Shown in pieces: positions 58,978 through 64,000 of a DNA stretch of 64,000 nt. This DNA is from Sporobacter sp038405045 (GTDB lineage: Bacteria; Bacillota; Clostridia; Oscillospirales; Oscillospiraceae). The position numbers and the translations under genes are program-made. The notes under the pieces are model-generated. The model searched no databases. It was not told the DNA's origin and saw only the letters and a program-made list of their open reading frames with translations. The stretch covers positions 62,001 through 126,000 of the forward strand of contig JBBZIV010000001.1 of the NCBI GenBank assembly GCA_038405045.1. Direction: 5' to 3'. Numbering within the stretch: the first letter of the stretch is position 1; each line of letters begins with the position of its first letter.

Positions 58978-58988
58978 GAATCCTGTGT

Positions 58989-60503
58989 TTATTTTATTAA
59001 ACTCAAATTTAAATCAACGCCAATAACAAAGGAGACGGCACCGCTCACGTCGTAGCAGGGCATGGAGAGGGTGACGCATCTGTTTTTTGTTATACCTGAT
59101 ATATAAATCGATGAAATAAAGTTTTCTCCCTTTAAAGCAGCCTTGAACCAGTCGCGCATGGCGGCGTTGGCGATTCCCGCAGCCGGAATAGAACAGATAA
59201 ACCGGCCGTTCGGCTCGTTTGTCCACGCCGCTTCGACAAGGTCATGCCGAGTTTTAAAGGCGCCGAGCAGCTTCGCATGCGTCTCTGGGTCTTTCTGCAC
59301 GATGTCAGGCGCTGAGCAGAGTTCGCTTTTCATAACAGGGAAAAAGCGGCGGCAAAGGTCCAATGTCTTTTCGTCAAGCGCTTCAGCTTCTTCGCAGCCG
59401 GTACTGCCGGACGCGGCTAGAAGCTCGCCGGACGCGCTGTTTAGTTTTGAGCCCATATCAGAAATATTTGCGATACCCTTTTTCTGATTCAGCGCGGCGT
59501 TGTAGACGCTCTCAACGTGGCTGCCGGTTTCGCCGATAAGGACTTCAACCTCGTCTGTCTGTTGGCTGATCTCCTCGGCGAGCCGTGCCTCGTCGTCAGA
59601 CAGGGTGCTGACCTGGCGAACCATATCGGCAACGCTCGTAAAAGAAGCATTGATGTTTTTAAGGTTTTTTTCAACGTTTCTGGATCGGAGCACGCCCTCG
59701 TCCACACGGTCGTTATTTTCCTTGACGACGGCACTGACGTCGCTTACTTCGTTCTGCATGGTATGAATCAGCTTGCTGATGTCTTTGATGGACAAATCTG
59801 TTGTCTCGGCAAGCATTTGAAATTCCTTTGCCACAACGGCAAACCCGCTGCCGCTCTGACCGGCACGCGCCGCTTCGACTGACGCGTTTAAGGAGATCAG
59901 GTGCATTTGCCGCGAAATATTATTAATTTTCCCAATAATGGCCAGAACCTCGCCCGCGGCGGCCGTCAGCCTGTCCATACTGGCATTGGCGCGCCCGCTC
60001 GTGACCTTGATTTCGTTGATCGTATCAACAATGCCGAGAATTTCGGAGATGCTGCTCTGAACCGTGGCAAACGACGCGCTGCTCGTTTCATTCAGCCGTG
60101 CGGCCGTATCGCGCATCTCGTCTGAAAAGGTGATAAGGCCCTTGACCTGTCGAATGGTCTCACCAATATGCAAATTGACGTCCGACGTGAGGCTGGCCAT
60201 GAGGCGCGTCTGATCGAACAAGTCGCTGGAATAGGCATTATTTTCATCAATTGTGATGCCGATTTCCTGCGATACGGAAGAAATTCGGCTGGACGCAACA
60301 CCAAGCTCCCGCGCGAGGTGCGTCACCTTGTTTTGAAGGCGGCGCGTTTCAGCGGCGGCGCGCAGAGCACTTATCACTGTCAAAACACTTATAACGGCAG
60401 CAAAAGTGATGGCGGCTGGTGATTTGGGAATGGGCGTGAAAAAGAAAATGCCAATAAAAACGGCGATGACAGACAGCTGCAGCAATGTCAACAATTTTTT
60501 CAC
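58989..60503 (-). CDS. Chemoreceptor with C-terminal sensor domain
   Basis: A 504-residue protein with two helices close together at the N-terminus (about 3-20 and 28-48), no extracellular domain, a methyl-accepting signalling domain (about 60-350, hairpin tip around MHLISLNASVEAARAG) and a C-terminal domain (about 385-504) containing RDWFKAALKGENFISSIYIS and VSFVIGVDLNL. That tail resembles a Cache/PDC sensor, usually found outside the cell, but here it should be cytoplasmic. The GTG start has GGAGGG seven bases upstream. A terminator-like hairpin lies in the leader. Confidence 0.9.
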   Translation of the reverse strand: MKKLLTLLQLSVIAVFIGIFFFTPIPKSPAAITFAAVISVLTVISALRAAAETRRLQNKVTHLARELGVASSRISSVSQEIGITIDENNAYSSDLFDQTRLMASLTSDVNLHIGETIRQVKGLITFSDEMRDTAARLNETSSASFATVQSSISEILGIVDTINEIKVTSGRANASMDRLTAAAGEVLAIIGKINNISRQMHLISLNASVEAARAGQSGSGFAVVAKEFQMLAETTDLSIKDISKLIHTMQNEVSDVSAVVKENNDRVDEGVLRSRNVEKNLKNINASFTSVADMVRQVSTLSDDEARLAEEISQQTDEVEVLIGETGSHVESVYNAALNQKKGIANISDMGSKLNSASGELLAASGSTGCEEAEALDEKTLDLCRRFFPVMKSELCSAPDIVQKDPETHAKLLGAFKTRHDLVEAAWTNEPNGRFICSIPAAGIANAAMRDWFKAALKGENFISSIYISGITKNRCVTLSMPCYDVSGAVSFVIGVDLNLSLIK

Positions 60504-60523
60504 ATAAAACCCTCCGAGCATTC

Positions 60524-60570
60524 AAAAAAGAGGCTGATGCCGCAATTCTCTTGCGACGATCAGCCTCTTT
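60524..60570 (-). promoter_or_regulatory. Terminator-like hairpin in the chemoreceptor leader
   Basis: On the minus strand AAAGAGGCTGAT pairs with ATCAGCCTCTTT around an inner CGCAA/TTGCG stem, and six T follow. The hairpin lies between the promoter (start near 60575) and the ribosome site at 60515-60511, so it could attenuate the gene or protect its mRNA. Confidence 0.6.
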
Positions 60571-60581
60571 GCTGTGCTCAT

Positions 60582-60609
60582 ATCATATCATTTTTTGCTG
60601 AAAAATCAA
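60582..60609 (-). promoter_or_regulatory. Promoter for the second chemoreceptor
   Basis: On the minus strand TTGATT (60609-60604), 16 bases, TATGAT (60587-60582). Confidence 0.55.
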
Positions 60610-60693
60610 TGTTTTGCGTATTATTTACTGATTACACAGGAATTGGTTTTCTGCTGGCTTATAGAGGAATTGAAAAGCTTTATCGTCGCATAT

Positions 60694-60722
60694 TGTAAAA
60701 TAATGATAATTACGATAGAATT
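60694..60722 (+). promoter_or_regulatory. Promoter for the small lipoprotein
   Basis: TTGTAA (60694-60699), 17 bases, TAGAAT (60717-60722). Confidence 0.5.
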
Positions 60723-60754
60723 ATACAGACAATTGATGAAAGGGTGCGATGATA

Positions 60755-61159
60755 TTGAAGAGAATCCTTTTTCTTTTAGCGGCGGTTTTTGTTCTGCTGG
60801 CTGGCTGCGCGCCGCAATCAGAAACCAATGTCGCAATTTCACCTTCCAAGCAGACGTCAGCAACGGCGAGTACGCCGTCATATAAAGAATACCCGGACAC
60901 GCCTGAGGAAGTCTGGGGTAAGCTGGAGCAACATGAAGGTGGCAGGGTTTGGGGAACGCTGACACCGGCGCAACAAGCGCTGGTCAATTATCCGAAGTTT
61001 GATAAAAACAAGGTCTATTGGACAAAAAGCGGCAAATCCTATCATGCCATTGACTGGTGCTATACCCTTGAAACGTCGCATAACATCATGAGCGGGACGT
61101 TAGAGCAGGCAAAAGCGGCGGGTAAGACAGACCCGTGCAGCAAATGTGTCGGTCAATGA
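60755..61159 (+). CDS. Small lipoprotein with C-terminal CxxC domain
   Basis: A 134-residue secreted protein. The signal peptide ends in the lipobox LLAGC (Cys18). The C-terminal domain (about 85-134) reads VYWTKSGKSYHAIDWCYTL...GTLEQAKAAGKTDPCSKC, the short Cys-containing module often found at the end of clostridial surface nucleases and lipoproteins. AAAGGGTG is eight bases before TTG 60755, while ATG 60749 is only two bases from it, so I prefer the TTG. The function is unknown. Confidence 0.82.
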   Translation: MKRILFLLAAVFVLLAGCAPQSETNVAISPSKQTSATASTPSYKEYPDTPEEVWGKLEQHEGGRVWGTLTPAQQALVNYPKFDKNKVYWTKSGKSYHAIDWCYTLETSHNIMSGTLEQAKAAGKTDPCSKCVGQ

Positions 61160-61180
61160 CGAAAACTGTATAAAACAAGC

Positions 61181-61208
61181 AAAACCCCTCCAAATCGGAG
61201 GGGTTTTT
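61181..61208. terminator. Bidirectional terminator
   Basis: An 11-bp perfect stem (AAAACCCCTCC at 61181-61191, complement from 61197) with T runs on both strands. It ends the lipoprotein gene and the convergent tRNA cluster. Confidence 0.88.
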
Positions 61209-61212
61209 AATA

Positions 61213-61286
61213 TGGAGACTAATGGGCTCGAACCATCGACCTCCTGCGTGTGAAGCAGGCGCTCTAACCAGCTGAGCTAAGCCTCC
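61213..61286 (-). tRNA. tRNA-Val (anticodon CAC)
   Basis: A full cloverleaf on the minus strand with acceptor GGAGGCT, anticodon stem CCTGC/GCAGG and loop TTCACAC. CCA is not encoded. It is last in the Met-Glu-Val cluster. Confidence 0.95.
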
Positions 61287-61371
61287 AGATATCTGCTTTA
61301 AATAGCAATTAGTTATTAGAAGAAGCAAATCTGATTTACCACCAACTAATAACTAATCTCTACTAAAGAAG

Positions 61372-61443
61372 TGACCCGTACGAGAATCGAACTCGTGTTA
61401 CCGCCGTGAAAGGGCGGTGTCTTAACCGCTTGACCAACGGGCC
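61372..61443 (-). tRNA. tRNA-Glu (anticodon TTC)
   Basis: A cloverleaf on the minus strand with acceptor GGCCCGT, anticodon stem CCGCC/GGCGG and loop CTTTCAC. CCA is not encoded. Middle of the cluster. Confidence 0.95.
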
Positions 61444-61511
61444 TTGTGATGATGACATTTCCAGAAGGACAATGATGTTTTTTATGGGGACGGAGTGACT
61501 CCGTCCCCGTT

Positions 61512-61588
61512 TGGTAGCGGCAACTGGATTTGAACCAGTGACACCACGGGTATGAACCGAGTGCTCTAGCCAACTGAGCTATGCCGCC
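61512..61588 (-). tRNA. tRNA-Met (anticodon CAT)
   Basis: A cloverleaf on the minus strand with acceptor GGCGGCA and loop TTCATAC; CCA is encoded. The acceptor pairs fully (G1-U72), so it is an elongator or Ile2-type tRNA, not an initiator. The anticodon stem CTCGG/CCGTG has one U-U mismatch. Confidence 0.92.
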
Positions 61589-61612
61589 ATGTCTTTCGGA
61601 TAGGCAACGGTA

Positions 61613-61641
61613 ATTATACTTGATGTTTTCCCCCTTGTCAA
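61613..61641 (-). promoter_or_regulatory. Consensus promoter of the tRNA cluster
   Basis: On the minus strand TTGACA (61641-61636), 17 bases, TATAAT (61618-61613): perfect sigma-A consensus 25 bases before tRNA-Met. Confidence 0.85.
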
Positions 61642-61662
61642 CTGTGTTTTTGATTGTATAAA
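61635..61662 (+). promoter_or_regulatory. Promoter for ddl
   Basis: TTGTCA (61635-61640), 16 bases, TATAAA (61657-61662). Its -35 box overlaps the -35 box of the opposing tRNA promoter, so the two may compete for polymerase. Confidence 0.5.
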
Positions 61663-61730
61663 GATCGTTTTTAGTGTATAGTATTAAGAAGTTTACGCGC
61701 GATTAATCGCATGACAAGCCGGAGGTGCTT

Positions 61731-62768
61731 ATGAACATCATTGTATTATGCGGCGGGCTTTCCGCCGAACGGGACGTATCGATCACCAGCGGAACACTGG
61801 CAGCGGCAGCGCTGCGGCGGCTGGGGCACAAGGCCGTTCTCGTCGATCTGTTTTTCGGTTACCCGCAGCATTATGACGACCCAAGAGAGATTTTTAATGC
61901 CGTCTTTGACGACGGAATTGCCGCTGTTTCCGATACAGCCCCCGACCTCGAAGCCGTTCGGGCAAGCCGGAGGCTGGAGAGCAGCAGCCGCATGGGTGAT
62001 AATATCATTGAAGTGTGCCGGGCGGCCGACATCGTCTTTATGGCGCTGCACGGGGAAGACGGTGAGGACGGAAAAATCCAAGCGACCTTTGATATGGCGG
62101 GCATCAAATACACAGGTACCGGCCATCTCGGCAGCGCACTGACGATGAACAAGGCCATCGCCAAGCAGCTCTTTTTGCAAAACCGCGTTTTAACGCCCGG
62201 CGGCATCACGGTCCATAAAAATGATGCTGTCTACCAAAACGTCGGCATCCCATGCGTCGTTAAGCCGCGTTCCGGCGGCAGCTCCATCGGGACATCGGTC
62301 GTCACGTCTTTGGAGGAGTATTTGCCGGCACTGCAGCTGGCGTTTTCATTTGAGGACAACGTCATCGTTGAGCAGTACATAAAAGGCCGCGAATGCGACG
62401 TCGGCGTCATCGCCGGGAAAGCGCTGCCGGTTATTGAAATTTGCCCGAAATCCGGCTTTTATGACTACAAAAACAAATATCAAAGCGGTATGACGGACGA
62501 ATACTGCCCGGCCGACCTGCCGCCCGAGGTGACGGAAAAGCTCCAGCGCGCGGCCGAGCGCGTTTTTGAGGTGCTGATGTTTGAGGTCTACGGCAGGATG
62601 GACTTTATCGTCGATGAAAACGGCGACGTCTGGTGCTTGGAGGGGAACACTTTGCCGGGCCTTACGCCGACGAGCCTTTTGCCGCAGGAGGCGCAGGCTG
62701 CCGGGATGTCTTACGACACGCTGTGCGAGACAATTTTAGCCGAATCCTTCAAAAAATACGAGGTGTAG
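61731..62768 (+). CDS. ddl: D-alanine-D-alanine ligase
   Basis: A 345-residue ATP-grasp ligase that makes the D-Ala-D-Ala end of peptidoglycan precursors. CGGLSAERDVSITSG, MALHGEDGEDGKIQ, VKPRSGGSSIGTS and GRMDFIVDENGDVWCLEGNTLPGLTPTS are all in order; the EGNT segment carries the metal-binding Glu and Asn. GGAGG lies five bases before ATG 61731. murF follows after six bases, so ligation and use of the dipeptide are coupled. Confidence 0.95.
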   Translation: MNIIVLCGGLSAERDVSITSGTLAAAALRRLGHKAVLVDLFFGYPQHYDDPREIFNAVFDDGIAAVSDTAPDLEAVRASRRLESSSRMGDNIIEVCRAADIVFMALHGEDGEDGKIQATFDMAGIKYTGTGHLGSALTMNKAIAKQLFLQNRVLTPGGITVHKNDAVYQNVGIPCVVKPRSGGSSIGTSVVTSLEEYLPALQLAFSFEDNVIVEQYIKGRECDVGVIAGKALPVIEICPKSGFYDYKNKYQSGMTDEYCPADLPPEVTEKLQRAAERVFEVLMFEVYGRMDFIVDENGDVWCLEGNTLPGLTPTSLLPQEAQAAGMSYDTLCETILAESFKKYEV

Positions 62769-62774
62769 CGCTCT

Positions 62775-64000
62775 ATGGCTATGAAACCGCTGACGCTTGA
62801 CATAATTTCGGCCGTCACCGGCGGCGTCTATATCGGCGAGGAAATTCTGCGGAAAACGACGATCACAGGCGCTGTGCGTGATAACCGGGAAGTCTTTGAG
62901 GGCTGCTTGTTTATCTGCATTCAAGGTGCGCGCGTCGATGGGCATGACTTTGCTAATAAGGCATATGAGGCCGGTGCCGCCTGCTGTTTGGCTGAGCACG
63001 AGCTCCAAGACCCAGAGGGCCCTTATATTCTTGTTGCCTCAACGCTACAGGCCTTAAAAGACCTCGGGGCATATTACAGGGGCCTTTTTAACATCCCAAT
63101 TATCGGCGTGACCGGCAGCGTCGGCAAGACGACGGCCAAGGAGATGACCGCGGCCGTCCTGTCACAAAAATTCAATGTTTTAAAAACACCAGAGAACCTC
63201 AATAACGAAATCGGCGTCCCGCTGACGCTCTTGTCGCTGCAAGAAGCGCACGAAGCGGCTGTTATTGAAATGGGCATCAGTGATTTTGGCGAGATGAGCC
63301 GACTGGCACAGATGGTGCAGCCCGATATTTGCCTCATGACGACGATTGGTTACTGCCATCTCGACACGCTGGGGGACTTAAACGGCGTCTTAAAAGCGAA
63401 GAGCGAGGTTTTTGATTTCATGCAGCCGGGCGGCCTTGCCGTTGTCAACGGGGATGACGCGCTTTTATGCGGCTTTGACCCGGGTGTTCGAAAAATCACA
63501 TTCGGTTTTGGCCGGGACAACGACGTCCGGGCCCTGAATGTCAAAACGTTGGGAATGACGGGTGTGACTTGCGACATTGAAGACGCGCAAGGCGTCATCA
63601 GTGTTTTGATTCCGGCTTTTGGGCGGCATATGGTGCTCGGCGCGCTGCCCGCGGCGGCCATCGGGCGCTATCTGGGTCTGACGGACGAAGAGATCCGGCT
63701 GGGGCTTCTCAATTTTGCGCCTGTCGGCGCCAGAGCCAATATTTTCGATACGGGCTATATCACCCTGATTGACGACTGTTACAACGCCAACCCGAATTCG
63801 GTGACGGCGTCGATTCTCTCTCTGTGCACGCTGGAGGGGCGCAAGGTCGCTATTCTTGGCGACATGATGGAGCTGGGGCATGAGACGGATACGCTGCACC
63901 GTGAAATCGGCGAGCTGGCGGCGAGGAGCGGGGTGAATTGCCTCATCTGCTGCGGCGCGCGCGCGGAATTTATTTTCAAAGGGCTCATTTCAACCGGGCT
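62775..64000 (+). CDS. murF: UDP-MurNAc-tripeptide-D-Ala-D-Ala ligase, 5' part
   Basis: The first 408 residues of MurF, open to the right edge; the last roughly 50 residues are missing. MurF joins D-Ala-D-Ala to the UDP-MurNAc-tripeptide. The N-terminal domain has DNREVFEGCLFICIQGARVDGHDF, the P-loop is GVTGSVGKTTAKEM near residue 115, and the central Mur ligase region has IEMGISDFGEMSRL and INGDD-like VVNGDDALL. It follows ddl by six bases with GAGGTG nine bases before the ATG. Confidence 0.95.
   Translation, partial: MAMKPLTLDIISAVTGGVYIGEEILRKTTITGAVRDNREVFEGCLFICIQGARVDGHDFANKAYEAGAACCLAEHELQDPEGPYILVASTLQALKDLGAYYRGLFNIPIIGVTGSVGKTTAKEMTAAVLSQKFNVLKTPENLNNEIGVPLTLLSLQEAHEAAVIEMGISDFGEMSRLAQMVQPDICLMTTIGYCHLDTLGDLNGVLKAKSEVFDFMQPGGLAVVNGDDALLCGFDPGVRKITFGFGRDNDVRALNVKTLGMTGVTCDIEDAQGVISVLIPAFGRHMVLGALPAAAIGRYLGLTDEEIRLGLLNFAPVGARANIFDTGYITLIDDCYNANPNSVTASILSLCTLEGRKVAILGDMMELGHETDTLHREIGELAARSGVNCLICCGARAEFIFKGLISTG

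Noticed and set aside
60524..60570. c-di-GMP riboswitch in the chemoreceptor leader
   Set aside because: The leader holds only one nested hairpin and lacks the conserved GEMM motifs.

Overview
The window reads as chromosomal DNA of an anaerobic, motile, Gram-positive Clostridia-type bacterium. The Oscillospiraceae and relatives are the best guess, but that is inference. The reasons are AGGAGG-type ribosome binding sites throughout, many TTG starts, an [FeFe]-hydrogenase-type protein, a Rex redox repressor, QueH/QueT queuosine salvage, an EFR1-type ferredoxin, a DUF2512 membrane protein and a DacF-like carboxypeptidase. Base composition is moderate (about half G+C by eye) and even. I see no insertion sequence, prophage, CRISPR array or rRNA. 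One orphan Lar-like zinc protein is the only phage-flavoured gene.

Layout. 1-5 kb: the end of tex, a B12/radical SAM protein, a tiny membrane protein and an [FeFe]-hydrogenase-like protein. 5.6-10.2 kb: a cyanophycin cluster, iadA-cphB-cphA, holding synthesis and both steps of breakdown, followed by a two-gene ABC exporter. 12-17 kb: a PAS/GAF/GGDEF/HD-GYP protein divergent from a chemoreceptor. 17-22.6 kb: a LysM protein with a Gly-Pro tail, two tandem SPFH proteins, an XRE regulator with a flavodoxin-like reductase, DegV and a PAP2-like membrane protein. 22.7-24.6 kb: a GGDEF/HD-GYP gene flanked by two micro-genes (24 and 25 codons) that each have their own promoter, strong Shine-Dalgarno and terminator. 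24.6-33.6 kb: a double CDGSH protein, a two-component system, lipoproteins, an S1C protease homologue whose catalytic serine appears lost, a cysteine desulfurase and MtaB. 33.6-38.4 kb: serC-serA, a lipid kinase, ymdB and fabG from a consensus promoter. 38-50 kb: a glycosyltransferase, lipoproteins, tRNA-Gly, dacF, a lipase, queH-queT, galU, an EFR1 protein and rex. 50-64 kb: a GntR unit, DUF711/ACT proteins, an HD nucleotidase, a chemoreceptor with a C-terminal sensor domain, a Met-Glu-Val tRNA cluster, and ddl-murF running off the end.

The genes connect in a few ways. The cyanophycin genes form a closed nitrogen storage loop. Two proteins carrying both GGDEF and HD-GYP domains, plus two chemoreceptors, point to c-di-GMP and motility signalling. 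Hydrogenase-like, EFR1, CDGSH and Rex proteins share a redox theme. GalU, the glycosyltransferase, DacF, Ddl and MurF build the envelope.

The observations most worth checking are the two micro-genes, the apparent ATC start codons of mtaB and possibly queH, the Ser-to-Gly change in the SLH protease, and the terminator-like hairpin directly after the promoter of the second chemoreceptor.
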